From the NCBI GenBank assembly GCA_030867875.1, contig JAOWCC010001634.1, positions 33,499,867 to 33,563,866 of the forward strand: a stretch of 64,000 bases of DNA. Direction: 5' to 3'. This document shows positions 34,366-45,249 of the stretch, in pieces (within the stretch, counting starts at the first letter, position 1; the number at the start of each line of letters is the position of its first letter). The stretch is from Actinernus sp. WN-2022. Lineage: Eukaryota; Cnidaria; Anthozoa; Actiniaria; Actinernidae. A program made the position numbers and the translations under genes. The notes beneath the pieces were generated by a model. It was given only the letters and a program-made list of their open reading frames with translations. It was not told the origin of the DNA and searched no databases.

Positions 34366-37300
34366 ATGAATTTTACAATTGTCCTTACTTGCTTGTTTAA
34401 TAATGAAACGTTCATTGGGTTGCATTTTGTGTGCTTAAAGTGCAAGTAGCACCATAATACTACATTAACCATTTTTGCACCAAATTATATTTCTGATATA
34501 TTTCTGATATATTTCAGTTGTCTAAATTTGTTTTCCTCGAGAAGCAGGAGCAGCAATTAAACTAAAATAAAAGCTACCCGATTGCGGGACTGTTTCATCT
34601 TGTGATGTCACAATGAGAACCTACGGGATTTTATTGTAGTAGTTTTCTCTTGGGAGGGAGTTGATTCATCTTAAGACGTCACAGGATCCGCGAAAAGTAA
34701 TCAAAATTGAAACGTTACTAAATTTGCAAGATTAATACCTTTTTGTGAGAAACAAACACAACAGTACGATAATTTTTTTTAGCATGATACTTGCACTTTA
34801 AACTCGTGCGGTACTGAATTATTGAAATAAGGCAAGTTGTCTTTTGGCTTTTCTCAGTTAGAGGTTTCGCAATATAACTAAGCAGGTGGGAAATCTTACG
34901 AACAACAGCTTCTTGTCTTTTGTTTCTTTTTTTGTCAAAATAATAGGGCTCATACGGCTTTAACAACTATATCAGTATCTATGTCACAATGTTTATCGAA
35001 ACTCGATTTTTATGCTGTTTTAGTGGGAAATGTCCAATATGCAAAGTACAATTGATTTGAGCTAAACCATGCTTCTGTTAATTGTCAGTATTACGAAATA
35101 AACGCACAATAGCTGTCTCGGTGTATTTTACTCAGAATAAGGGTCGGAACGAAGTAAGTGTTATTCAGTTAGCGGAGGTTGTTTTACTTCTAATAACTGA
35201 ACGCTATTGGTCGTTTCAACAAATGTGTCTAATAGCGGTGTAGTGGATAGAGCATATTTCGTATGAGTGGGACAAACTATAGCACTGACTACAGCACGGT
35301 TACAGCACGGCATACCGTGACGTTGAAATGGTTTCCTATTGTTTTTGTCCTGATGATCCAATCAAAATTACAGTACAGCACGGTTACAGCACGGTGTTGG
35401 ACATGCCGTAGTTTGTCCCACTCATACGAAATATGCTCTTGGAGAGAGGTCGAAATCATCTAGGAGGTGGAAGGTTTGAGACACATGACGAAAGCTGATT
35501 TCCATCTTTTCCTTCACTTCTCTTCGTGTCAAGCAGTACCTATGACGTAATCCTTGTTACTTAATTAACATTCAAGTGTCGTGCCGGATCAGTGTCATGA
35601 TCAGTGCTTCAACTAATCCGAGCGATCTTCATCTGGTGTTTCATTGGATGTCAACTATCGACTGAAGATTCATCCGCCTGACCAAAATGGGATGTTCGGA
35701 TTGGCTGCTAACCTCATTAATTATTTACGAGTTTGAGAAGTAGGTATTGCTTGTAATGGAACTAAATTTAAAGCCATACTTTGAACTCGGAGAGTATGAT
35801 TTCATTTAATCACTATATCATAATATTTACTATTTACAAAATTTCATTTTTTATATTTGTCATAAACTATATGAAACTTTTTATAATAAATATATTCAGC
35901 GTTTTTCCAAGCAATAAACAGTTCAAAACAAAAGACAATGACAGGTACATTTTTCATGTCAAATATTTCTTACGTTAATATCTTCTTTAATGTTGTACGA
36001 AGATCTTTTATTCGCCAGAGATATATAAAAGGATTGACGACAGAGTTCATCACCGCAACTGTCTCGCCAAAAGTAAGCAAAATTGCTTGAGTATACTTCG
36101 TGGTGCGAGATGTGGCTATCGCGACGAAGACAACGAAGCTTAAGAACAGACCGTAGAAAAGTAGAATAAAAACCATAATAATAACCATCGTATTTAAAGA
36201 TCTTTTGTACTTTGAAATGTTAAAACCTGAAGAGGTTTTATTAGCTTGCAATTGGTAAGGAGTGGGGGCGACTTGAAGAGACAACTTTTTAAAAGTGTAA
36301 AACGAAATGGAGCAAGACACAGTTGTTATCAAAAGAAAAAGAAAAACAAACACAGCAACCACTACTATCCGTACACCAGTCTTATCGACATGAAAAACTA
36401 TGACACCATTGATAGCAGCAGCACAAATCCACCCACTGCCAATAATTAGTGTTACCCGTTTCACTGTAACGACAGTTCGATACGCTGTCTTCAGCATTAC
36501 AGCAAGATATCGGTCAATACTCATCAACATCAACGTGAGTCCAGATACAGCACCAAACCAATATCCTGAATATATACCTATAGTCGCAGATATACAGTAG
36601 ACATTTGTCCAGTTGTTTTCATTTGTGACTATTGCGGTTATAAAAGCAGGTTGAGTGATGAAAGCTGTGCAAAGATCCGACAATGCAAGACTGCACAGAA
36701 GAAGTTTGGATGGCTTGTGTAGCGAAGACGTTTTCCAGATGGCAATTATAATCAACACATTGAGAACTGTTGCAGACACTGCTGAAAAGGCGTTGATCAC
36801 GCTAAATGAAATAGCCATTTCCCGGGAAAGGGTGCCTGGTTGATATGTGGTGAATTGGCAAATCTTTGAAGCCATTTTTTAGGGGAAAATGTCGAGACTT
36901 GTCACAAAGTCTTCAAAACGTGTTCTTGTGAGTGTTCCAGCTGTTAGCGTTTTGGGATAGGATAGGATAGGATAATTTATTTAACGTCATCGACGTGCAG
37001 GAGTGGTTTCACAATCTCCGAGTCAGAGGCTCGTGTTAAAAGGCACGACTAATACAGCTATACATGAATGTTAAAATTATTTACAAAAATATAGGGTAAG
37101 CTATATATGAAGACTAATTACAATTTATAATAAACTAATTATTTAAAAAGCTACTTACAAACAAATGGAAAATTATAATTAATATAATAATAACTAATAA
37201 AATAATTAATATGTAATGCTAACCACACTAATTAGTGTATAATTGGTAAATAATAGGGAGTTAAGAGAGATATTTGCCTAGTTTTTGATATTTATGAATA

Positions 37301-37368
37301 TGATACAATTAATCTTCTTCTTGGTCATTCGGAAAACATGAGTGAATATCAGTTGAATGATAAGTACT
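34365..37368 (-). repeat. Block A copy 3 and segmental duplication unit 2
   Basis: 34365-34822 matches block A copies 1 and 2; 34823-37368 matches unit 1 (29150-33162). It carries the second GPCR. 35250-35445 holds an inverted-repeat segment (GCATATTTCGTATGAGTGGG / CCCACTCATACGAAATATGC) with a repeated CACGGTTACAGCACGG motif. The offset between the two GPCR genes is 4262 bp at their starts. Confidence 0.85.
35970..36875 (-). CDS. Rhodopsin-class (class A) orphan GPCR, copy 2
   Basis: 301-residue single-exon receptor, about 97% identical to the gene at 31714-32613. It keeps the canonical DRY motif (121-123) and reads NPFIY in TM7. The extra LS near the end of TM6 distinguishes it. Other differences are few and mostly conservative (for example I/L in TM1, V/G in TM5, P-T-P-Y versus H-T-P-H in the third intracellular loop). 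Like copy 1 it has the TM3 cysteine but no ECL2 cysteine and no CWxP in TM6, so these are family traits rather than damage. Of the pair this copy looks the more likely to be functional. No ligand class can be assigned from sequence. Confidence 0.9.
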   Translation of the reverse strand: MASKICQFTTYQPGTLSREMAISFSVINAFSAVSATVLNVLIIIAIWKTSSLHKPSKLLLCSLALSDLCTAFITQPAFITAIVTNENNWTNVYCISATIGIYSGYWFGAVSGLTLMLMSIDRYLAVMLKTAYRTVVTVKRVTLIIGSGWICAAAINGVIVFHVDKTGVRIVVVAVFVFLFLLITTVSCSISFYTFKKLSLQVAPTPYQLQANKTSSGFNISKYKRSLNTMVIIMVFILLFYGLFLSFVVFVAIATSRTTKYTQAILLTFGETVAVMNSVVNPFIYLWRIKDLRTTLKKILT

Positions 37369-37796
37369 ATTTACAATATGAGTGGTGATGTTGTATCGGA
37401 TTTACAATGGCGAGCCGTTTCGGCGAGCTATTGTAGATCCGATACAACAGTGCCACGAATATTGTAATAGACTTATGATATTTTTTGCTTCTATTGTATT
37501 TAATACAACAGCTCCTTTTACATGGTTTTGAATAGGTTTTGGAATGTACTTATGATATTCTTTTGTTCTGTAGAATTTACTTAACCGCTCCTTTTACATG
37601 GTTTTGAATAGAAGCTGATTGCATTATGAAGACATTTCAATAGTTCACAACAGTTCATTTATTAATGGTAAGGGAATGAATGGGCCTTTTCATGTGATGT
37701 AATACAGAAATAATGAACTGGCTATTGTTTTGAACTGCAGCAGAAACACTGCAGTGAAATTCATTAATTCGATTCTTTGAACGAAGGAGTGTCGAG

Positions 37797-38447
37797 ATGC
37801 GTCGCAGCTTTCGTAAGCCGAAAAACGTTGTGGAAGAGCAATCTTGGTTAAAGGAAACCGTACCTAGAAATACAAGAAACGCAAGCAAGTGGAGCGTTAA
37901 CATTTTCAAAGAATGGCAGAGATTTAGAGAGAACAAAGTAGCGAGAAATGAGTCCGTTGGTTTTCCATGCTGTAATATCGAAGACATAAATGACCTCACT
38001 GTCAATCTCACCGACATGTCCCCCGAATACACTTAACTTTTGGATGAGGAAATTTGTTGGTGAAGTCCTTAATATGGGTGGAAAGCGCTATCCTCCGAAA
38101 ACACTTTATGGAATTGTGTGTGGCCTTAATAGACACACTCAAGCGACGAAACCGGAAAATTCCGTAAATCTTCTAAACAAGAGTGACCTAAGGTAATTTT
38201 TATTTTTATATATCTATTATGTTTTTCTGACATGAGCCGGTAAAGGTTTGTAAAATATACTGAATGATCTATTTCACTTTCTTTTAGGTTTTCAACATTT
38301 CGAAGAGCCCTGGACGCAGAAATGAGAGACGCAACCAAGCATGGGATTGCAAAAGACCCGAAAATGCCGCAAAGGGATAACTTGACAGACCAATGTAAAG
38401 TAGACTGTTGGTGGTGTGTTAAATTAAATGGTTTTCATTGTGAATTA
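37797..38447 (+). pseudogene. Crypton/QRICH1-KIAA1958-like recombinase N-terminal fragment with intron
   Basis: ATG 37797 opens MRRSFRKPKNVVEEQSWL.., then ASKWSVNIFKEWQRFRENK. After one frame change in a C5 run (38020-38024) it reads NTLNFWMRKFVGEVLNMGG, KRYPPKTLYGIVCGLNRH. An intron fits at 38193-38287 (donor GTAATT, acceptor TTTTAG) and joins in phase to RFSTFRRALDAEMRDATKHG, which stays open to the TAG at 38447. LNFWMRKF..G..YPP.TL..IVCG..RH and FR.ALDAEM are hallmarks of the Crypton-derived domain found in QRICH1, KIAA1958 and ZMYM proteins. The catalytic tyrosine-recombinase domain is missing. It could be a transposon relic or the 5' end of a host-like gene. Confidence 0.7.
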
Positions 38448-38499
38448 TAGTATTTATGAGCTGTAATTTCTGAAGTTTGGTTAATATCATAACTGAATA

Positions 38500-38830
38500 G
38501 TTAATAGATCTATTAGTATTCTGTATTTTTTTTGGAATACTAATATATATATTAGTATTCCAAAATATTTACAGAATACTAATAGATCTAATAACCATAG
38601 TATTAATTCATCAACCCCTTCCTTTCCCTGCTGAATATTCAAGCCCTCCCCGTTCTTTTAGTTTGATGGGACTTGTATCCAGTTTATATGACAATGCATG
38701 TGACCTGAATAGTGCTTTCCGATTGGATGGCTGCTTTATGAATTATTAATGAATATTATAACCTCTGTTACGTCACAACATGCATAATAACTGACATAAA
38801 ATGTAATATATATATATATATATATATATA
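38500..38830. repeat. Diverged single-copy relative of the 174-bp repeat
   Basis: Starts with nested palindromes of TTAGTATTC/GAATACTAA (38515-38590), then one diverged unit (TTAATTCATCAACCCC.., AAGCCCTCCCCG). It ends with AACCTCTGTTACGTCACAAC and (TA)n. The same right end, without the unit, occurs at 33162-33222. The right boundary is thus defined by two loci. Confidence 0.75.
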
Positions 38831-38863
38831 TAATAATCAGAGTAAAGGTGAAAGAGAAAAATA

Positions 38864-38935
38864 TGCCCTGAATGGGATTCGAACCCACGGCCTCGGTACA
38901 CTAGTCCGATGTGTTAACCACTACACCATCAGGAC
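38864..38935 (-). tRNA. tRNA-like gene, anticodon AGT (Thr by anticodon), array unit 1
   Basis: 72-nt cloverleaf: acceptor GTCCTGA/TCAGGGC with one G-U, D stem GTGT/ACAC, T arm GTGGG-TTCGAAT-CCCAT, discriminator A. A-box TGGTGTAGTGG and B-box GGTTCGAATCC fit the Pol III consensus, and a TATTTTT follows the 3' end. The anticodon stem TCGGA/ACCGA has an A-A mismatch next to the loop CTAGTGT. Body sequence looks nearer to Val/Glu tRNAs than to Thr, so it may be a tRNA-derived repeat. Confidence 0.75.
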
Positions 38936-39152
38936 GACCACGCTGGAAACGCAGCCGACTTTGGTTATTTGTGGTACCGTGAGGTTTCCCAGGCTTTTTC
39001 TCTTTCGGGTTCGGGACGGGAAAGCCCATAACTTCTCAACTAAGCTTTCAACCTAAGGATCATTATTGATTCACAGGCACATACGTCCAACTTAGGAATT
39101 GCATAGCCAGAAGGATCCGAATGGATACGAGCTTATTTTAAATATATATTAA

Positions 39153-40041
39153 GGTGGCTCGCCTGGATTTTCCAGGGACGCACCATACCCAATTTGAACG
39201 GCTGATACTCCACTGTCAGAGCTCGGTCGGGCTAGCCACTTTACCCATTTACTAGAAATAGAATAAACTTTCCAAAAATGTAGGTTTGTTTGACATCGGT
39301 GTTACCATAGCAACACAGCGTTGACGTCATGTATTTTACATATCATCAATTTTCTCGAAATCTAGACCTAAACTTTTAAAACGACCGAGTGTACCTTGTA
39401 GTCTAAATGTAGGCCTTCAAGACTGCAAAGTTTAAAAAAATTGTATGAGAGCGTTTTCGAAAAAAATTGGGTTGAATATTTTCGCTTAAAAAATAAACAA
39501 TTCGCCTTACTTTCTGTTTAGTCGTCGAGAACAGTGTTTTCCAGATCGATTCAAACGATGTTTTTAGCATATTTCATACCTGTGGCATTAAGGACTACTT
39601 CCCATGAAAATTTCATTCCATTTGCTTTATTCGATTTCGGTTGATGGAATCATAAGTAATGTCATAAATATGCTCATTTTACTCAAAATAGTAACGTATT
39701 TGCTACGGAAGCTGTAATTCGAAAACTAGTCGATAAATGTTTTTTTAAATCGTTTCACCTGAAGTTCAACATATACTACCCTGGCCCTGTAAATTTCAAG
39801 ACCATTGAATCATTTTAAGGGCGCCGAATAAAAACAAAAACATAGGGAACTTTTACATTCATCCACGCAAGCTTCATTGCTGTATCATTTTGTTGATAGC
39901 TTGTGCATTTCCGAAATTTCTCTTTTGTCTAGATTCTAAATACTTGTGTACTTTTGAATTAACAAATTTACCATGCACGATTGCTACGCTTCGCTACTGC
40001 TGGAACGCTCGTGCAAATTCTGTTTTTAGTACAATGACATG
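39153..40041 (+). repeat. Left terminal inverted repeat (889 bp)
   Basis: Inverted copy of 43868-44755 with scattered substitutions. It ends at ACAATGACATG. The transposase start codon is only 55 bp inside, so the repeat probably holds the promoter. It also contains the 5' transcribed region if transcription starts outside. Confidence 0.92.
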
Positions 40042-40095
40042 CAAAGTAACGCTGCCAGTAACGCTTTTGAATCTACAATTAGCTCTTTCTCCAAT

Positions 40096-43000
40096 ATGGT
40101 TAAGCCGAGTAATAAGCGTAAAAGGAAGGCTATTCGTCTTTTAGAAAACGAAGCGGCGGCAAAAAGAGTGAAGGAGTGTGGAGATAAAGCCAAGGTAATG
40201 TTGAAATTTTAATTTACTTTCTGGTATTAGTTAGAAGAATTCGTGATTTTCTTCAGTTTAGTCATGCGTTCACAAAACGTTTGTGTTTAGGAACATGCAG
40301 CGGTTCAAACTCGAGATACAAATTCTGAGAGTGTGCACAATGGAGGTGCCGAATGCCAAGGTATTAGCAATACTGATATGCAGAACACGGGTTCATCAGT
40401 TGGAATGACCCGAATTAGAAAGCGAAAGTCCGTGCGGCAGGAACAAACTAGATCTATGCAAAGCAAACGCTGGAAAAAAAGACCTCGAAAGTGAAAGGGA
40501 AGTCTCACAAGAGAGGGATGAAACTTATGGAGAACGGATTTTACGGTCAAGTGCTATGTTTGAAAGGGTTAATAACGTTGACCAGTCTTACGTTATGAAC
40601 TTGTCCATTTTGACTGATGCTATGCACAAATGCAAGTACTGCAACAGAGGTCCACTAGAACTGTGTAATATTTCGAAGGATGTTCGGGTGGAGGGTGTGT
40701 GTGCAGTAATTAGCATTTCATGCATTAACTGTTCTAAGGTGAACATTATCCGATCTTCCGAGCATCACAGAACCGGAAAACGTGGTCCACCAACATATGA
40801 CATAAATTCGCGAGCTGGCATTGGAGCACTTCATTCAGGAATAGGCCACACCCACTACACAGGGTTATTAGGAACGCTTGGTCTTCCAGCTCTAAGTGGA
40901 AGCTATACAGGAAAAGAGAAAGAGAAGCAGGCTGTGCAGTGGAGAAAGTCGCGAAAAAAAGTTGCTATCGGTATGAAGACGAGGAAAAGTCACAGTCACT
41001 TATTGAAAACCAAAACGATAACGATTTAATAAAAATTGGTGTTTCCTACGACATGGGTTGGCGTAAACGATGCAGGTCTCAAGATTCGTCCTCCGGTTTG
41101 GGATCAGCGGTTGGATTGAAAACGGGTAAAGTAGTCAGTTATGCAACTAGGAACACTATGTGTCGCATATGCCAAGAAGCGCAAAGAGAAAACCGACAAC
41201 CAAGGGCTCACGACTGCAGGCGCAACCATGAAGGTTCGTCAAAGAGTATGGAAGCTAATGCCGCCGTTCAGCTCTTCTCTGAGGCCGTCCAACACGGTGT
41301 GACCTACTCCACCTATGTCGGAGACGAAGACAGCACAACAGAAAGTCGATTGAAAACACTTGTAAACTATGACATCGAAAAGTGGTCGGATATAAACCAT
41401 GCATGTAGAACTTTAGGTTCACGCCTTTATACGGCAAGAGCGAAGGTGAAAGGTTTATCCCCGGTAGTAATAGGCTACATTCAGAAGTGCTTCACGTACT
41501 GCATCAAGCAAAATAAAGGGCAGCCTTCCACTCTGTTGGTTGGATTACATGTTATAGTCCCTCACGCGTTCGGCGAGCACGATAACTGCAAGGCGTCGTG
41601 GTGCAAGTATAGCAGTGATCCAGAGAACTACCGACACAGTGATCTACCTGGAGGCAAAGATCTCAAGGGAGATGATCTGCGTGCTTGCATCGAAGATGCA
41701 CTACAGCCATTCCTAAGTGAAAAAGCTGCAAAGAAGATGGCACCAGCAGGCTCGTCTCAGCCAAACGAGTGTCTTAACAGTATTGTGGGCTCAAAAGCGC
41801 CAAAGATAAGGCATTATGGCGGGTCTGAGAGTAGTGATTTTCGGACAGCAGCGGGAATAGCACAATTTAACCAAGGGTATGACTACATTGTAGAAACAGC
41901 TGAAGAAATGGGTTTAGCTGCTAACTCTTCTACTACGAAGTACGCCCGTAGAATGGACGCTAAGCGACTCAAAGACAGCGAGAGGAAATCAAGGATCGCA
42001 TATAAGAAGTCACGACGACAACTGCGAAAGAACAAAACGCGGAAAACAAGCGCGCTCGAGTCACACGAAGGTGTAACCTACGAAACAGGGATCGGACTTT
42101 GTCAAACTGCAGAGGATAGTGCGGCTATCACGAACGGAACACTTGATGATCTCAGGACCTCCATAACAGAAGAGGAGTATCGTAGTTATGCTGATGCTGT
42201 AGACGAGCCAAGTAGACTATACGAGAGAAGTGATGATCCCAATAATGTCGCAGAGGAGGGGCAGAGGGGCAATGTCTTTTTTTTGTTTGACATCGAAACG
42301 ACTGGACTAGAGCGCTCTTCTGAGATTGTACAGATTGCTTGTACTACGCAATGCGAGACCCGACAATTTTCTAAGTACCTGCTTCCGGATGAAAAGAACA
42401 TTTCTGATTCCGCTTCAAGGGTTCACGGACTGAGTATCCAATACAGGAAGGGACAGAAGGTATTGGTAAAGGGTAGACAAACCCTTGAAGCTCTCACTCA
42501 AAGTACAGGTTTAACTGAATTTTGTGATTTTATTAGAAAGGAACAGGAGAATCGGCAGATTGTTTTAGTAGCCCACAATGGCAACACTTTTGACTTTCAA
42601 ATTCTCTTCAATGCCCTTAGGAGACACGAACTACTCAATGACTTCATTTCACTTAACGTTATGCTACTCGATTCTCTCAAACTCATTTCACAAGTGATGA
42701 AACGAAAGGCTGGTCCATTGAGCTGTTGCCCGAGTAAATCCGTTTCAGGGCTGTACGAATTCCTATTCAAAGAAGAATTCGAAGCACACGACGCGCTTGA
42801 GGATTCTGCAGCACTGGGACGGATTCTATTCAAGTCTCATCTATATCTTGATAATGAGCTCATTGCGAACTCTGCCGTGCCGAGTGCAGTGTTTGAGAGT
42901 GGCATGAAAACAGCAATCGAAGTAAGGGCTCGAAAGTGTACACTTGAAATGTTGCCGGTAAGCAATGGTATGAAGTTGAGGCTTGGAAAGGAGGGACTCG

Positions 43001-43185
43001 ACAACAACACGCTAATCCAAATCCACGAGCGAGGAGGAGGGAGAGGGCTATTATCCATATTTGCTTTGCCTAAGAGTTACAGTCAGATTACAAGTAAGCC
43101 CAAGCATAAGCCCAGGATAACGAAAAACTTAAACATTCTTACAAAGGTAATCAATTACTTTCGGGCAAACGTTCCGCCCACATAA
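40096..43185 (+). CDS. Mutator-like transposase fused to a DEDDh exonuclease (two frame changes as assembled)
   Basis: ATG 40096 opens a basic leader (MVKPSNKRKRKAIRLLENEA). A 96-bp intron fits at 40195-40290 (GTAATG..TTTAG, phase 0). A frame change at an A7 run (40474-40480) leads to a zinc-binding start (CKYCNRGPLELC, later C-I-N-C) and DINSRAGIGALHSGIGHTHY. A second change near 40936 leads to a 748-codon frame to 43185. Counted there: GVSYDMGWRKR (D38), GSAVGLKTGKVVSYATRN, HDCRRNHEGSSKSME, VGDEDSTTESRL (128-138) and DINHA, all typical of the Mutator-like transposase family. Then comes a DEDDh exonuclease with D451/E453 (FDIETTGL), D552 (AHNGNTFDF), H617 and D622 (HDALEDS): all catalytic residues are present. 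The exonuclease resembles the C-terminal domain of PML and TREX-type enzymes. It is likely expressed as one protein that cuts and trims DNA in transposition. Both frame breaks may be sequence errors. Confidence 0.87.
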
Positions 43186-43867
43186 TTTTCCTATGATTTC
43201 CCTAAGAACTGCTGGAATAGTGATACAAGCAGGATCATATTATTTTGTCGTTTTAAACAAAGGCTTGAGTTATAAATTAGATTTCTAGAAGGTGAAGCCA
43301 GAACTGTTGGCTCGAGATTAACGGAAGGTAAAAAGACTTTCGCTACAGCTGGGGACAGTGTTGTTGTTTAGCGTATACATCCTCAGGGTCTAGCTCTGTT
43401 ACTGTTTTAGTTTCTTTGTGTTATTGCCTTTACTGAATACTGTTGACCGTATTTGTCATACAGCTCATGTTTTCTATCTGAAAGTAACTGTAATTGAAAG
43501 ATCGTTTAGTTTACCGGAAAAAGGAACTATGAAGGAACTATTAATTAAAAACGAGATTTTGTGTTAGTGATATTATAAAACGTTTTGTAAATAAACAAAT
43601 AAAAATGTTGTAAATGACGATATATACTATACAAGGGAAAAGGGTTATACAACCAGGGATAATTTTGCTCATTTTGTTTTTCTTTCAGAGAAAAACTCAT
43701 GACACGAAAAAGCTTATCAACTTCATAAATGTATGATTTATCAGACGAATTCGGGTTGACATAAAAATCCACCCTTGAATTATAGAATGGCTGACGGAAA
43801 AACTCCAACTTTCAAAACAAACAACGCGGTTATTGATTCTTATATAAGTTATATTACAACGGCGTTA
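43186..43867. other. 3' noncoding region of the TTAA transposon
   Basis: Between the stop codon and the right terminal repeat. No second gene is visible on either strand; an 87-codon minus frame (43545-43808) has no recognisable domain. Confidence 0.6.
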
Positions 43868-44755
43868 CATGTCATTGTACTAAGAACCGAATTTGCACGA
43901 GCGTTCCGGCAGTAGCGAAGCATAGCAAGCGTGCATGGTAACTTGTTAATTCAAAAGTACACAAGTATTTAGAATCTAGACAAAAGAGAAATTTCGGAAA
44001 TGCACAAGCTATCAACAAAATGATACAGCAATGAAGCCTGCGTGGATGAATATAAAAGTTCCCTATGTTTTTGTTTTTATTCGGCGCCCTTAAAATGATT
44101 CAATGCTCTTGGAATTTACAGGGCCAGGGTGGTACATGTTGAACTTCAGGTGAAACGATTTAAAAAAACATTTATCGACTAGTTTTCGAATTACAGCTTC
44201 CGTAGCAAATACGTTACTATTTTGAGTAAAATGAGCATATTTATGACATTACTTATGATTCCATCAACCGAAATCGAATAAAGCAAATGGAATGCAATTT
44301 TCATGGGAAGTAGTCCTTAATGCCACAGGTATGAAATATGCTAAAAATATCGTTTGAATCGATCTGGAAAACACTGTTTTCGACGACTAAACAGAAAGTA
44401 AGGCGAATTGTTTATTTTTTAAGCGAAAATATTCAACCCAATTTTTTTCGAAAACGCTCTCATACAATTTTTTTAAACTTTGCAGTCTTGAAGGCCTACA
44501 TTTAGACTACAAGGTACACTCGGTCGTTTTAAAAGTTTAGGTCTAGATTTCGAGAAAATTGATGATATGTAAAATACATGATGTCAACGCTGTGTTGCTA
44601 TGGTAACACCGATGTCAAACAAACCTACATTTTTGGAAAGTTTATTATATTTCTAGTAAATGGGTAAAGTGGCTAGCCCGACCGAGCACTGACAGTGGAG
44701 TATCAGCCGTTCAAAGTGGGTATGGTGCTTCCCTGGAAAATCCAGGCGAGCCACC
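43868..44755 (-). repeat. Right terminal inverted repeat (888 bp)
   Basis: Inverted counterpart of 39153-40041. It ends GGCGAGCCACC immediately before the TTAA at 44756-44759. Small differences from the left copy include CTTCCCTGG for CGTCCCTGG next to the tip and a missing base group around 44650. Confidence 0.92.
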
Positions 44756-44824
44756 TTAAGTATATAGAGAGAAGAAACCCGTCCCTAATATTAATAATCA
44801 GAGTAAAGGTGAAAGAGAAAAATA

Positions 44825-44895
44825 TGCCCTGAATGGATTCGAACCCACGGCCTCGGTACACTAGTCCGATGTGTTAACCACTACACCATCAGGAC
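44825..44895 (-). tRNA. tRNA-like gene, anticodon AGT, array unit 2 (1-nt deletion in T arm)
   Basis: As the copy at 38864-38935 but one G is missing from the T-arm stem (GAATGGATTCG instead of GAATGGGATTCG), leaving a four-pair stem. It is 71 nt. A- and B-boxes are intact, so it could be transcribed, but folding should be weakened. Confidence 0.65.
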
Positions 44896-45177
44896 GACCA
44901 CGCTGGAAACGCAGCCGACTTTGGTTATTTGTGGTACCGTGAGTTTTCCCAGGCTTTTTCTCTTTCGGGTTCGGGACGGGAAAGCCCATAACTTCTCAAC
45001 TAAGCTTTCAACCTAAGGATCATTATTGATTCACAGGCACATACGTCCAACTTAGGAATTGCATAGCCAGAAGGATCCGAATGGATACGAGCTTATTTTA
45101 AATATATATTAAGTATATAGAGAGAAGAAACCCGTCCCTAATATTAATAATCAGAGTAAAGGTGAAAGAGAAAAATA

Positions 45178-45249
45178 TGCCCTGAATGGGATTCGAACCC
45201 ACGGCCTCGGTACACTAGTCCGATGTGTTAACCACTACACCATCAGGAC
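45178..45249 (-). tRNA. tRNA-like gene, anticodon AGT, array unit 3
   Basis: 72-nt copy identical in the tRNA part to 38864-38935. The same upstream sequence (GGAAACGCAGCCGACTTTGG, read on +) flanks every copy. Confidence 0.75.

Larger units (their letters stand above)
39153..44755 (+). mobile_element. 5.6-kb TTAA-flanked DNA transposon encoding a transposase-exonuclease fusion
   Basis: Terminal inverted repeats of 889 bp (39153-40041 and 43868-44755, starting GGTGGCTCGCCTGGATTTTC) flank one gene. TTAA is duplicated at 39149-39152 and 44756-44759. The array units nearby carry the uninterrupted site AATATATATTAAGTATATAG with a single TTAA (for example 45101-45120), proving the insertion point. 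A TTAA duplication fits Kolobok or piggyBac and not classical Mutator (8-11 bp), although the transposase belongs to the group usually labelled 'Mutator-like' in animals. High similarity of the two long repeats suggests a fairly recent insertion. Confidence 0.92.

Noticed and set aside
43545..43808. Second gene on the minus strand of the TTAA transposon
   Set aside because: An 87-codon aromatic-rich frame in AT-rich DNA with no domain and no counterpart known to me in related elements.
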